Positions 15,626 through 24,822 of a stretch of 64,000 bases of DNA are shown here, piece by piece (the stretch's first letter is position 1; each line of letters opens with the position of its first letter). The DNA is from Oscillospiraceae bacterium (lineage in GTDB: Bacteria; Bacillota; Clostridia; Oscillospirales; CAG-272), in the NCBI GenBank assembly GCA_015064725.1, contig SVRQ01000005.1, positions 31,253 to 95,252 of the forward strand, given 5' to 3'. The notes beneath the pieces are model-generated. The model saw only the letters and a program-made list of their open reading frames with translations. It was not told the origin of the DNA and ran no database searches. The position numbers and the translations under genes are program-made.

Positions 15626-16570
15626 ATGGAAAGCATAAATTTTTCTCATTACTCCGTAATGCTCGGTGAATGTATAGACGCGCTCAATATAAAGCCCGAC
15701 GGCATCTACGTTGACGGCACAACGGGCGGCGGCGGTCATTCCTTTGAAATAGCTTCCCGTCTTTCCGAGGGCGGCAGGCTCATCTGCATAGATCAGGACA
15801 GCGACGCGCTTTTCGCCGCAGGAAAGCGTCTTTCACCCTTTTCCGACAGAGTGACCTTTGTAAAAAGCAATTTTTCCGACGTTGCAAAAGTCCTTGACGA
15901 CCTTGGCATCGAAAAAATAGACGGGCTTCTCCTCGACCTTGGCGTTTCTTCCTATCAGCTTGATACGCCGGAGCGCGGCTTTTCCTACAACAGCGATGCC
16001 CCCCTTGATATGAGAATGGATAAGGACGCAGCTCTTTCCGCTTACGAGGTCGTAAATACATACAGCGAAAGCGAGCTTCGCCGCATACTTTTCGATTACG
16101 GCGAAGAATCTTTTGCGCCCAAAATAGCCTCCGCCATCGTCGCATACCGCGAGCAAAAGCCCGTGGAAACTACGTTTGAGCTGACAAACATCGTTAAAAG
16201 CGTTATGCCAAAAAAACTTCTTGCCGTAGGGCACCACCCCGCAAAAAAGACCTTTCAAGCCATACGCATAGAAGTAAACTCGGAGCTTTCCGTTATCGCT
16301 CCCACAATAGAAAGCGCTGTTGACCGCCTTTCCGAGGGCGGCAGACTCGCCATAATCACATTCCACTCCCTTGAGGACAGATGCGTAAAGCAAACGTACG
16401 CAAAATGCGCGCAGGGATGCATATGCCCACCCGATTTTCCCGTTTGTGTCTGCGGCAACAAGCCTAAAATATCGCTCGTTTCCAAAAAGCCGATACTCCC
16501 TTCCAAGGAAGAACTTGAAGTAAACCACCGTTCGCACAGCGCGAAGCTCCGCGTTGCCGAAAAGATATGA
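15626..16570 (+). CDS. rsmH: 16S rRNA (cytosine1402-N4)-methyltransferase RsmH
   Basis: A 314-residue MraW-family enzyme shows [13 protein letters not shown] (8-20), the AdoMet loop GTTGGGGHS (31-39), [13 protein letters not shown] and [11 protein letters not shown]. It methylates C1402 of 16S rRNA. A TTG 12 nt upstream overlaps mraZ, but its spacing from GGAGG (15606-15610) is too short, so the ATG at 15626 is preferred. A Cys-rich segment near the C-terminus ([17 protein letters not shown]) is the small cysteine cluster often seen in Clostridia homologues. Confidence 0.96.
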   Translation: MESINFSHYSVMLGECIDALNIKPDGIYVDGTTGGGGHSFEIASRLSEGGRLICIDQDSDALFAAGKRLSPFSDRVTFVKSNFSDVAKVLDDLGIEKIDGLLLDLGVSSYQLDTPERGFSYNSDAPLDMRMDKDAALSAYEVVNTYSESELRRILFDYGEESFAPKIASAIVAYREQKPVETTFELTNIVKSVMPKKLLAVGHHPAKKTFQAIRIEVNSELSVIAPTIESAVDRLSEGGRLAIITFHSLEDRCVKQTYAKCAQGCICPPDFPVCVCGNKPKISLVSKKPILPSKEELEVNHRSHSAKLRVAEKI

Positions 16571-16591
16571 TGTTATCGAAAGGACATTCAA

Positions 16592-17095
16592 ATGCCCAAA
16601 AACAAGAATGCCGTTAAAGAGCCCCGTGCGCAAAAGAAAGACGGCTTTTTCAAGAAGACCTGCAAAACGCTTGCGGATGCCTCTCTTGGCACGGAATACA
16701 AGACCGTTGCCGCAGAGGGAAAGCAGCGTTTCCCTGTTATGATGATAATTGCCGCTGTCGTTACGACTGCGCTCTTTATGCTCATTATTTTCTCATTTAT
16801 GCAGATATCGCAGATAAGATCCGATATGGCAAAGATGGAAGCAACCATACGTTCTCTTGAAAAAGAAGAACGCAAGCTCAGTATGGAGCTGGAAGGAAGA
16901 TATTCCTCCAAGATAGAATCACTCGCGGCGGATATGGGTCTTTCCGGCGAAAGCCGCGTTACATATTATCTTGATGACGGAAGCTCCGCCGAAATAATGG
17001 AGGCGGTAGATCCCGCAGAGGAAGGAAAAAACTCCAATACGCTTATGAGCGCGGTCAGCAAAAGCTTCCGAAAATTTATAGAATTTATGGAATGA
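16592..17095 (+). CDS. ftsL: FtsL-like septum protein (single TM plus coiled coil)
   Basis: A 167-residue protein has a basic cytoplasmic N-terminus (1-47), one membrane segment (about 48-70) and a heptad-like charged helix (about 71-115), followed by an acidic tail. Sequence similarity to named FtsL is weak, as is usual for the family. The call rests on topology and on its position between rsmH and the spoVD-like PBP. It would recruit FtsQ/DivIC and activate septal synthesis. The tail beyond the coiled coil (about 50 residues) is longer than in many FtsL proteins. Confidence 0.75.
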   Translation: MPKNKNAVKEPRAQKKDGFFKKTCKTLADASLGTEYKTVAAEGKQRFPVMMIIAAVVTTALFMLIIFSFMQISQIRSDMAKMEATIRSLEKEERKLSMELEGRYSSKIESLAADMGLSGESRVTYYLDDGSSAEIMEAVDPAEEGKNSNTLMSAVSKSFRKFIEFME

Positions 17096-17147
17096 TCTGC
17101 GTGATGGAATAAATTCCGAAAACAAAAATATAAATATATAAACACTT

Positions 17148-17187
17148 AGAGTGAGGAGAATATAGTTATATACTCTTTACTCTTTTT
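17148..17187 (+). terminator. Terminator-like hairpin inside the dcw operon
   Basis: Arms 17148-17164 and 17167-17183 pair over 17 positions with two G-U pairs and one mismatch, followed directly by TTTT. It lies in the 125-bp gap before the spoVD-like gene, the largest gap between rsmH and ftsQ. Confidence 0.6.
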
Positions 17188-17220
17188 GCGTTATTTTTAG
17201 AAACCCAAGGAGCAAAATAA

Positions 17221-19482
17221 ATGAATCGACCTCAAAAACCGGATTCCATACTCGAAAAACCCGGGCGCACCATACGCTCTCGTTCCCTTTTTATGTTTAT
17301 TTGCTGCCTTATGGTCGCCTGCGTGCTTATCGGGCGTCTTATATACCTGCAAATAATAAAATACGAGGATTACCGCCGCCTCGTTATAGAGCAGATGGTG
17401 CAGGAGACCTCCGTTTCTGCTTCCCGCGGTGCTATAACGGACAGAAACGGCGTAGTCATAGCAACGAATTATACAACGGAAAGAATTTTTATCGACCCAT
17501 CCGCTATGGTGGACGATGACGGCAATTATGACGATGAGCTGCGCAAGCTCGTATCCCGCGGTCTTTCCGAAATACTTGAAGTCGAATACGATTTCGTTTA
17601 TCAAGAAGCGCTCAAAACAAAATATAAGGACAGAACGATAAAAAAGAACGTTGAAAAAGCCGCCGCAAACGAGGTCCGCGCCTTTATGCTTGAGCACGAT
17701 ATAGAATGCATACACTTTGCGGAAACGGCAACGCGCGTTTACCCCTTCTCTACGCTTGCCTCCCACGTTATAGGCTTCTGCGGCACGGACGGAGGTCTTT
17801 ACGGACTTGAATATCAGTACGATTCCGTGCTCAAGGGCGAAAGCGGAAAAGTAGTCGTTGCAAAAGACCCTTACGGCAACTCTATGTCATATGACTATGA
17901 AATGTACATCGATGCCTCCAACGGTGCAAACATCAAAACAACGCTCGATTACAAGGTACAGCGCATACTCGAAAAATACCTTGAAGAAGCGGCTATAGAA
18001 TCCGGCTGCAGATCCCGCGCCGCCGGTATCATTATGAACCCCAACACGGGAGAGGTCTATGCTATGGCGACCTATCCCTATTACAACCTTAACGATCCCT
18101 ACAAGCTCCCCGCTTATTATGACACGCTCGTTGCAAGCTATGCAGAGCAATACGGCGAGGACTCCGATGAGTACAAAAAAGCCGTTTCCGCACTTCTCAT
18201 CACGACCTGGAACAACAAATGCGTTACAGATACATATGAGCCCGGATCTACGGCAAAGATAATCACAACGTCTATTGCAATAGAAGAAAATCTTGCCAAG
18301 ACCACGGATGAATTCGACTGCACGGGCAGATACAAGGTAAGCGGCTGGACGATCAAATGCCACAAAACAACCGGTCACGGCCACCTTACGTTTGCAGGCG
18401 GTCTTCAGCAGTCCTGCAACCCCGTTATGATGAAGCTTTCGGAGCGCATAGGCATCTCCACTTATGCGGAATATTTCCGCGCCTTCGGGCTTACGGAAAA
18501 GACGGGCATCGATCTTCCCGGAGAGGCTTCCCCCATCTACAAAGAGGAAAGCGAGCTTACGATGCTCGACCTTGCAGTATATTCGTTCGGTCAGCGCTTC
18601 AACGTAACAACACTTGAGCTTATTTCCGCCGTCGCCTCCGTTGCAAACGGCGGCACGCTCGTAACACCCCATATGGTAAAAGAAATAGTTGACGATGACG
18701 GAAACGTGCTTGCCTCCTTCGGCACGAACGAGGTCCGTCAGGTCATAAGCGAAGAAACGGCGCACACGATCTCCGAAATACTTGCAGAGGGCGTTGCAAC
18801 GAACGGCGGTGCAAAAAACGCATACGTCAAAGGCTACTCCGTTGCGGCAAAAACAGGTACTTCCGAAAAAGGTACCACAAGCGCACGAATCTGCTCTACA
18901 ATAGCTTATGCGCCGTATTACGCACCGGAGGTCATCTGCCTTATCATCGTTGACGAGCCCACTATCGGCTCTATCTACGGCAGTACCGTCGCAGCCCCCT
19001 ACGTTTCCAAAATACTTGAAGAGGTGCTCCCTCATCTTGGCGTTGAGCCTCAGTACACGGAAGCAGAGCTTGCAAGTATGGGCATCTCCGTTTCCAATTA
19101 CCGAGGAATGTCCCTCGACCAGGCAAAAGACATCATATCGATCGCAGGTCTCAGATACGAGGTCATCGGCGGCGGCACAAGCGTTGTAAACCAAGTTCCC
19201 TCCTCGGGCAGCCGTATGTCCAAGGAAAACGGAAAGATATTTCTCTATACGGAGGAGATCGAAGAAAACCGCGACGCCATCGTTCCCGACGTTGCGAATA
19301 TGACGGCTGAAAAAGCAAACAAAGCACTCACGGACGCAGGTCTTAACGTTCGCCTCGACGGCGCAACGCTCGGCGGCGAGGCAATTGTATATTCGCAGTC
19401 CGTCGCCCCGGGTACAATAGTCGCAAAAGGCACTATAGTTGAAATAGAAATGCGTTACGTCGGCATCTACGGCGACGAATGA
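17221..19482 (+). CDS. spoVD: Class B penicillin-binding protein with two PASTA domains (SpoVD/FtsI-like)
   Basis: This 753-residue DD-transpeptidase has one membrane segment (about 22-43) and an N-terminal dimerisation domain starting SASRGAITDRNG. The catalytic motifs are STAK (343-346), SCN (398-400) and KTGT (544-547). Two C-terminal PASTA repeats (about 622-685 and 690-750) end the protein. It crosslinks peptidoglycan at the septum or spore cortex together with the SEDS protein encoded downstream. In many Clostridia the dcw copy with PASTA domains is called SpoVD. Whether it serves division, sporulation or both cannot be told here, since no second class B PBP is in the window. Confidence 0.88.
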   Translation: MNRPQKPDSILEKPGRTIRSRSLFMFICCLMVACVLIGRLIYLQIIKYEDYRRLVIEQMVQETSVSASRGAITDRNGVVIATNYTTERIFIDPSAMVDDDGNYDDELRKLVSRGLSEILEVEYDFVYQEALKTKYKDRTIKKNVEKAAANEVRAFMLEHDIECIHFAETATRVYPFSTLASHVIGFCGTDGGLYGLEYQYDSVLKGESGKVVVAKDPYGNSMSYDYEMYIDASNGANIKTTLDYKVQRILEKYLEEAAIESGCRSRAAGIIMNPNTGEVYAMATYPYYNLNDPYKLPAYYDTLVASYAEQYGEDSDEYKKAVSALLITTWNNKCVTDTYEPGSTAKIITTSIAIEENLAKTTDEFDCTGRYKVSGWTIKCHKTTGHGHLTFAGGLQQSCNPVMMKLSERIGISTYAEYFRAFGLTEKTGIDLPGEASPIYKEESELTMLDLAVYSFGQRFNVTTLELISAVASVANGGTLVTPHMVKEIVDDDGNVLASFGTNEVRQVISEETAHTISEILAEGVATNGGAKNAYVKGYSVAAKTGTSEKGTTSARICSTIAYAPYYAPEVICLIIVDEPTIGSIYGSTVAAPYVSKILEEVLPHLGVEPQYTEAELASMGISVSNYRGMSLDQAKDIISIAGLRYEVIGGGTSVVNQVPSSGSRMSKENGKIFLYTEEIEENRDAIVPDVANMTAEKANKALTDAGLNVRLDGATLGGEAIVYSQSVAPGTIVAKGTIVEIEMRYVGIYGDE

Positions 19483-19522
19483 TCGTCACAAAAAACTTTA
19501 ATTTTAAAATTCAGAGGTTTTT

Positions 19523-20983
19523 ATGGAACTTTTTGACGTTATATCCGAAAAAGAAATAGTAAGAACGGAAAATATACAGGGCAAAATAGAAACAAACGGC
19601 TTTTCCTGCGATACACGCACGATAACTCCGGGAAACGTATTTTTCGCGCTCGCAGGTGCTTCCGACAGCGGCGAAGCGTACGCTTTGCAGGCTGTGGAAA
19701 AGGGAGCTTGCGCCGTCGTTGCAGGGGAAAGCTTTTCCCTTTCGCTCAGCGTGCCGACGGTAATAGTACGCGACGTTCGCGCCTGCTTTGCAAGAGCCTG
19801 CTTTTTTGCCGCGGGCGACCCGCAGAAAAAGATAAAGGTTATCGGCGTTACGGGTACTAACGGAAAGACCACCATAACGAGCCTGATGCACAAAATACTT
19901 ACGGATACAGGCAAAAAATGCGCTATGTTCACAACGGTAGGCTATGACGTTTGCGGTGCATACTATCCCTCTACGCATACAACGCCGCCGCCCGAAAAGC
20001 TTGCCCCTCTCTTCGCGCAGGCTCTGTGCAACGGCGCGGAATACGCCGTTATGGAAGTATCCTCCCACTCCGTCGCGCAGAAAAGAGTCGGCGCGCTCGA
20101 TTTCGAGGTGGGCATCTTTACGAATATCACGCGCGACCATCTCGATTACCACAAAACTATGGATGAATATGCTCGCGTAAAAGCCTCTTTTTTCGCGCAG
20201 TGCGAAAACTCCGTTATCAACCTTGATGACGAGCGCGCACGCGAAATGGCGGCAAAAGCAAAGAAGAACGTATTTTTCCTTTCAAAAGGAAACGCAGACG
20301 CAGACTGCACTATAGAGGGTGCAAAGCTTGATGCCTCCGGTATGAGGTACACGCTTCGCTTCGGTCAAAAAACGTATGAAATAAACGCACCCCTTGCGGG
20401 AGATTTCAATATTTACAACACAGCAGAAGCTTTTGTTGCCGCGCTCATCCTCGGAATAGACGAAGAAAGCATAAGGAACACTCTTTCGCATTTTTGCGGT
20501 GCTCCCGGCAGAATGGAATACGTCTGCCGCGAAAAGCTGCCCTTCTCCGTTATTATCGACTACGCTCACACGCCCGATGCGCTTGAAAAAGCCATCTACG
20601 CCTGCAAAAAGGTAACGCGCGGTACTCTTTACTGCCTTTTCGGCTGCGGCGGCAACCGCGACCGCGGCAAACGCCTTGAAATGGGCAAGATCGCCACGGA
20701 CGGCGCGGACATCGCGCTTATAACGAGCGACAACCCGCGCACGGAGGAACCCGAAAATATAATCGCGGATATCGTAAGCGGAATTGACACGGGCAAAACG
20801 AACTTCGTTACGATAACGGACAGAAAAGAAGCTATCGAATACGCGCTTTCGCACGCAAAAGCGGGAGATACCATCCTGCTCGCCGGCAAGGGTCACGAAA
20901 ACTACATAGACGATAAAAACGGAAAACATTATTTTTCCGAAAAAGAGATCGTCGAAAATTTTACAGAAAGAAATGGGTTTTAA
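19523..20983 (+). CDS. murE: UDP-MurNAc-tripeptide synthetase MurE (mDAP type)
   Basis: A 486-residue Mur ligase has an ATP-binding GVTGTNGKTT (108-117), the central TRDHLDYH motif and a C-terminal substrate-selectivity motif DNPR (403-406). DNPR is the known signature for meso-diaminopimelate addition, so the organism should have A1gamma peptidoglycan. It adds the third residue to UDP-MurNAc-L-Ala-D-Glu. It lies 40 nt after the PBP gene and 3 nt before murF. Confidence 0.96.
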   Translation: MELFDVISEKEIVRTENIQGKIETNGFSCDTRTITPGNVFFALAGASDSGEAYALQAVEKGACAVVAGESFSLSLSVPTVIVRDVRACFARACFFAAGDPQKKIKVIGVTGTNGKTTITSLMHKILTDTGKKCAMFTTVGYDVCGAYYPSTHTTPPPEKLAPLFAQALCNGAEYAVMEVSSHSVAQKRVGALDFEVGIFTNITRDHLDYHKTMDEYARVKASFFAQCENSVINLDDERAREMAAKAKKNVFFLSKGNADADCTIEGAKLDASGMRYTLRFGQKTYEINAPLAGDFNIYNTAEAFVAALILGIDEESIRNTLSHFCGAPGRMEYVCREKLPFSVIIDYAHTPDALEKAIYACKKVTRGTLYCLFGCGGNRDRGKRLEMGKIATDGADIALITSDNPRTEEPENIIADIVSGIDTGKTNFVTITDRKEAIEYALSHAKAGDTILLAGKGHENYIDDKNGKHYFSEKEIVENFTERNGF

Positions 20984-20986
20984 AAA

Positions 20987-22375
20987 ATGTATCTTGGCTT
21001 GAAAGAAAGCGGTATGACGCTTGAAAGCGCCGCACTTTCTATGAACGGCACACTTTACGGTGCCGATAAAAACACTCGCTTTTACGGCATCTGCACGGAT
21101 TCCCGCAAGGTGGGAGCAGGCGAGCTCTTCTTTGCCATCGTGGGCGAAAAAATGGACGGCAACGATTTTGCCGCCTCCGCAGTTTCGCTCGGTGCTTCTT
21201 GTGCTGTAGTTTCCCGCGCACCGCGCGAAAATATACCGCATATCCTCGTAAAAGATACACGAGAAGCCCTGGGGCTTTTGGCGAAGGCACACCACGAGCT
21301 TTTGCCCTGCCTTACCGTCGGCGTTACGGGCTCCGTGGGAAAGACCACCACAAAAGAATTTATCGCCGCCGTTCTTGCCGAAAAATATGATACGGCAAAA
21401 ACGAAAGGAAACTTCAACAACGATATAGGTCTTCCCCTCACGCTCTTTTCCTTTGCGCGCCCGAAAAACGCGCTCGTTCTTGAAATGGGTATGAGCGCAA
21501 GAGGAGAGATCGCACACCTTACGAAGATAGCGCGGCCCGACATCGGCGTTATCACAAACATCGGCTCCTCCCACCTTGAAAACCTTGGCACGCGCGAAAA
21601 TATCGCACTTGCAAAGCTCGAAATAACAGAGGGGATGAGGGACGGAGCGCCGCTTATACTCAACGGAGATGAGCCCCTCTTAAAAAATCTTGAAAATTTT
21701 AAAACAAATAATATTTTTGTTTCTTTAATCGACAAAAATTGCGAATTTTTCGCGTATAATATAAGAGAAGAAGCAAGCCGCACCTTGTTCGATTGCAAAG
21801 CACGCACCCGGGTATGGGAAAACGTGTGCATACCCGCCGTTGGCAAGCATAACGTCTATAACGCTCTCTGCGCCATCGCCGTCGGCACTCTTGCAGATAT
21901 GGACGAAGAAAGCGTGCGCCGCGGACTTATGAGCTTTGCCCCGTGCGATATGCGCGGCGGCGTGCGCGAAAAAGACGGTATCAGGATAATCGAGGATTGC
22001 TATAACGCAAGCCCCGAATCTATGCGCGCCTCTCTTTCCTCGCTTTGCCGCATTGCGGGCGGTGCAAGAAAGATAGCCTTCCTCGGAGAGATGCGCGAGC
22101 TCGGTCCCGAAAGTGCCGCTATGCACTTTTCCGTGGGAGAGTTTGCGGCAAGCACGGGAATCGATCTTCTCTTCACATTCGGTACGCTCGCGGAAGAGAT
22201 AGCAAAAGGAGCAGTACACGCAGGCTTTGCACGCGAAAACATCGTAAGCCTTGCCGACACACAGGACGTATGCACCGCTTTGAAAAAGCTGAAGCTTGCA
22301 TTAAAAGAAGGCGACGTGATCCTTTTCAAAGCCAGCCGTGCGCTGAAGCTTGAAAGAATATCAAGAGAAATTTAA
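20987..22375 (+). CDS. murF: UDP-MurNAc-tripeptide-D-Ala-D-Ala ligase MurF
   Basis: The 462-residue Mur ligase has TGSVGKTTTKEF (about 114-125) for ATP, GNFNNDIGLPL for the following loop, and EDCYNASPESM near the C-terminal domain. It attaches D-Ala-D-Ala to complete the pentapeptide. The ATG at 20987 is kept, but the ribosome site is weak. An internal ATG at 21014 (MTLESAALSMNG) matches the usual MurF N-terminus better and may be the true start. Confidence 0.95.
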   Translation: MYLGLKESGMTLESAALSMNGTLYGADKNTRFYGICTDSRKVGAGELFFAIVGEKMDGNDFAASAVSLGASCAVVSRAPRENIPHILVKDTREALGLLAKAHHELLPCLTVGVTGSVGKTTTKEFIAAVLAEKYDTAKTKGNFNNDIGLPLTLFSFARPKNALVLEMGMSARGEIAHLTKIARPDIGVITNIGSSHLENLGTRENIALAKLEITEGMRDGAPLILNGDEPLLKNLENFKTNNIFVSLIDKNCEFFAYNIREEASRTLFDCKARTRVWENVCIPAVGKHNVYNALCAIAVGTLADMDEESVRRGLMSFAPCDMRGGVREKDGIRIIEDCYNASPESMRASLSSLCRIAGGARKIAFLGEMRELGPESAAMHFSVGEFAASTGIDLLFTFGTLAEEIAKGAVHAGFARENIVSLADTQDVCTALKKLKLALKEGDVILFKASRALKLERISREI

Positions 22376-22387
22376 CGGAGACATATT

Positions 22388-23365
22388 ATGACAGTTTACT
22401 TTTTTATTGCGATCGTTGTTTGCTTTGTTTGCACGGCACTTCTGGGCAGATTTCTCATCCCCGTGCTCAAAAGCCTTAAAATAGGACAAAAAATACGCGA
22501 GATAGGTCCGCGCTGGCACAAATCCAAGGAAGGCACCCCGATGATGGGCGGCATATTCTTTATTATCCCCATCACCCTTACGATGATAGTTTACGCCTTT
22601 ATCCGCACGGGTTTTGATGAGGCGGGACTTCGCTTTATCTTTTCCGCGGTATTCGCGCTCCTCTGCGGCGGCATAGGATTTGCGGACGACGCCATCAAGA
22701 TCTTCAAAAAACAGAACGAGGGTCTTCGTCCCGTCGAAAAATTCTTGCTCCAGCTCCTTGCAGCAGCTCTTTATATCATCGCTATGAGCAAGTGGGGCGG
22801 TCTTACAACAAGCCTTTATATTCCCTTTGTCGGCGTTTCCTTTGACATTGGCAGAGCATATTATTTCATTCTTCTTATACTTATCGTCGGCGTTATGAAC
22901 AGCGTAAATCTTACGGACGGCGTGGACGGTCTTGCTTCAAGCGTTACCGCCGCAGTTGCCGCGTTCTTCGCCGTATATGCCATTTCCATCGGCAATGAGG
23001 GTGCTTTCTACCTTGCGGGTGCCGTTTTCGGCGGTTGCTTCGGCTTCCTTGTTTATAACTTCCACCCCGCAAAGATATTTATGGGCGACACAGGCTCTCT
23101 GTACCTTGGAGGTGCGGTAAGCGCTCTTGCGGTAATGCTCGATAACCCCCTCATCATCATCACGGCAGGTATCATCTATATTATAGAAGCCGCCTCCGTA
23201 ATTCTTCAGGTATCCTACTTCAAGATAACGCACGGAAAAAGACTTTTCAAAATGTCCCCCATCCACCATCACTTTGAGAAATGCGGTTGGGGAGAAAATA
23301 AGATCGTTGCAATATTCACGCTCGTTACCGTAGCCGCGTGCGTATTAAGCTACATCTTCAAATAA
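22388..23365 (+). CDS. mraY: Phospho-N-acetylmuramoyl-pentapeptide transferase MraY
   Basis: A 325-residue polytopic membrane enzyme. Conserved MraY motifs include FADDAIKIF, NSVNLTDGVDGLA, FMGDTGSLYLGG and SPIHHHFEKCGW. It transfers phospho-MurNAc-pentapeptide to undecaprenyl phosphate, forming lipid I on the inner membrane face. It stands 12 nt after murF in the operon. Confidence 0.97.
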   Translation: MTVYFFIAIVVCFVCTALLGRFLIPVLKSLKIGQKIREIGPRWHKSKEGTPMMGGIFFIIPITLTMIVYAFIRTGFDEAGLRFIFSAVFALLCGGIGFADDAIKIFKKQNEGLRPVEKFLLQLLAAALYIIAMSKWGGLTTSLYIPFVGVSFDIGRAYYFILLILIVGVMNSVNLTDGVDGLASSVTAAVAAFFAVYAISIGNEGAFYLAGAVFGGCFGFLVYNFHPAKIFMGDTGSLYLGGAVSALAVMLDNPLIIITAGIIYIIEAASVILQVSYFKITHGKRLFKMSPIHHHFEKCGWGENKIVAIFTLVTVAACVLSYIFK

Positions 23366-23397
23366 TAAATATATAAAAATAACAAAGGAGGGCGTTT

Positions 23398-24801
23398 ATG
23401 ACACCGAACGAACAAAAAAATAATGCGGGAAAAACCGCGGCGCAGGCGCAAAGATCGCCGCGTCCGCAAAGCGCGCCTTCCTCCGGCGCTCAAAAAAGCG
23501 CGGTAAAAACAGCTCCAAAAACTTCGGAACAGAAAGGTTCGGTAAAAAAAGCTGAACCGAAAAAGAAAGAAAAGCCGATAAAAATAAAAAAAGCCAAAGA
23601 AAAAAAGCCCTCTCTTTCGAAAGAATTCAGGGAAAGTAAGGAGAAAAAAGTTTTCCTTGGCAATATTCGCTCCGCAAAACCGCTTGATACGGTCTATAGA
23701 GTAAAATCCGGCGTGGATTCCACGTTTCTTATAATAGTTTTGGCGCTCCTCTGCTTCGGCACGGTAATGGTCTTCTCCTCCAGCTATTTTTTCGCGGGAA
23801 GCCGCTTTAACAACAGCACCTTCTTCGTAAAAAGACAAACGCTGTATGCGCTTGCAGGCGTTGCAGCACTCATATTTTTCTCGTTTTTCGATTACAGGCT
23901 CTTACGCAACTGGGCTCTTCCCATTTTCGGTGTTTCCTACATACTTATGTTCTGCGTATTTCTGCCCGTTATCGGCAAGAGTGAAAAAGGCGCAACACGC
24001 TGGATAGACCTCAAGATAATAACGCTGCAGCCGTCCGACATTATGAAGTTCTCCATAGTGCTCATCCTCGCGCTGTATTTCTCCTGCGTTATAAACAAAA
24101 CGAAAAAATTCAAATACGGCATATTTTTTCCTGCCTGCATACTTCTTGCCGTATGCTTCTCAACAATAATTCAGAAGCATATTTCGGGTACTGTCATCAT
24201 CTTCCTTATCGGCGCGGTTATGATACTTATTTCCGGGGCAAGCGCAAAATGGCTTGCGGGCATTTGTGCCGCAGGCGCTTCCGCGGTATGCGCCATAATC
24301 TTCTTTACAAACTACGCCACAGCGCGCGTAAACGCTTGGCTCCACCCCGAAACGGTGCTTCAGGACGGCGGCTGGCAGCCGTACCAGAGTATGCTTGCCA
24401 TCGGTTCGGGCGGCATATTCGGCGTGGGTCTTGGGAACAGCTATCAGAAGCAGAGCTGGCTTCCCGAGCCTCAAAATGACTTTATCTTCGCCATAGTCTG
24501 CGAGGAGCTGGGGCTGATCGGCGGTCTTTGCGTTATAGCCCTTTTTATAGCCCTTGTTTGGAGGGGGCTTTCCATTGCAAAAAAAGCCCCCGATACGTTT
24601 TCCTCCCTGCTTGTAACGGGTCTTGTTGCCAAGGTCGGAATACAGGCGCTTCTCAACATTGCCGTTGTAACTGCGACGATACCCACAACGGGCATCGCGC
24701 TGCCGTTCTTCAGCTACGGCGGAACGGCTCTTATAATGCAGCTTGCGGAAATGGGGATAGTCCTCTCCGTTTCCCGATATTCTTCACAGGAAAAAATCTG
24801 A
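23398..24801 (+). CDS. ftsW: FtsW/SpoVE-type SEDS glycosyltransferase with a long basic N-terminal tail
   Basis: Residues 104-467 form the SEDS fold of about ten membrane segments, with FSSSYFFAG near the start, GATRWIDLKIITLQPSDIMK, and SYGGTALIMQLAEMGI near the end. SEDS proteins polymerise lipid II together with a class B PBP. Residues 1-100 are a low-complexity, Lys/Ala/Pro/Gln-rich cytoplasmic tail, unusually long for FtsW. The ATG has an excellent site (AAAGGAGGG), so the tail appears to be translated. FtsW versus SpoVE cannot be decided by sequence alone. Confidence 0.93.
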   Translation: MTPNEQKNNAGKTAAQAQRSPRPQSAPSSGAQKSAVKTAPKTSEQKGSVKKAEPKKKEKPIKIKKAKEKKPSLSKEFRESKEKKVFLGNIRSAKPLDTVYRVKSGVDSTFLIIVLALLCFGTVMVFSSSYFFAGSRFNNSTFFVKRQTLYALAGVAALIFFSFFDYRLLRNWALPIFGVSYILMFCVFLPVIGKSEKGATRWIDLKIITLQPSDIMKFSIVLILALYFSCVINKTKKFKYGIFFPACILLAVCFSTIIQKHISGTVIIFLIGAVMILISGASAKWLAGICAAGASAVCAIIFFTNYATARVNAWLHPETVLQDGGWQPYQSMLAIGSGGIFGVGLGNSYQKQSWLPEPQNDFIFAIVCEELGLIGGLCVIALFIALVWRGLSIAKKAPDTFSSLLVTGLVAKVGIQALLNIAVVTATIPTTGIALPFFSYGGTALIMQLAEMGIVLSVSRYSSQEKI

Positions 24802-24822
24802 TATAACAGAGGTAAAAAACAA

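Noticed and set aside
17887..19194. Long open frame of 435 codons on the minus strand
   Set aside because: It lies wholly antisense to the spoVD-like gene, has no ribosome site or family motifs, and follows from the codon bias of the true gene.
20282..21574. Long minus-strand open frame of 430 codons
   Set aside because: Antisense to murE and murF, which carry complete Mur ligase motifs; no independent evidence of coding.
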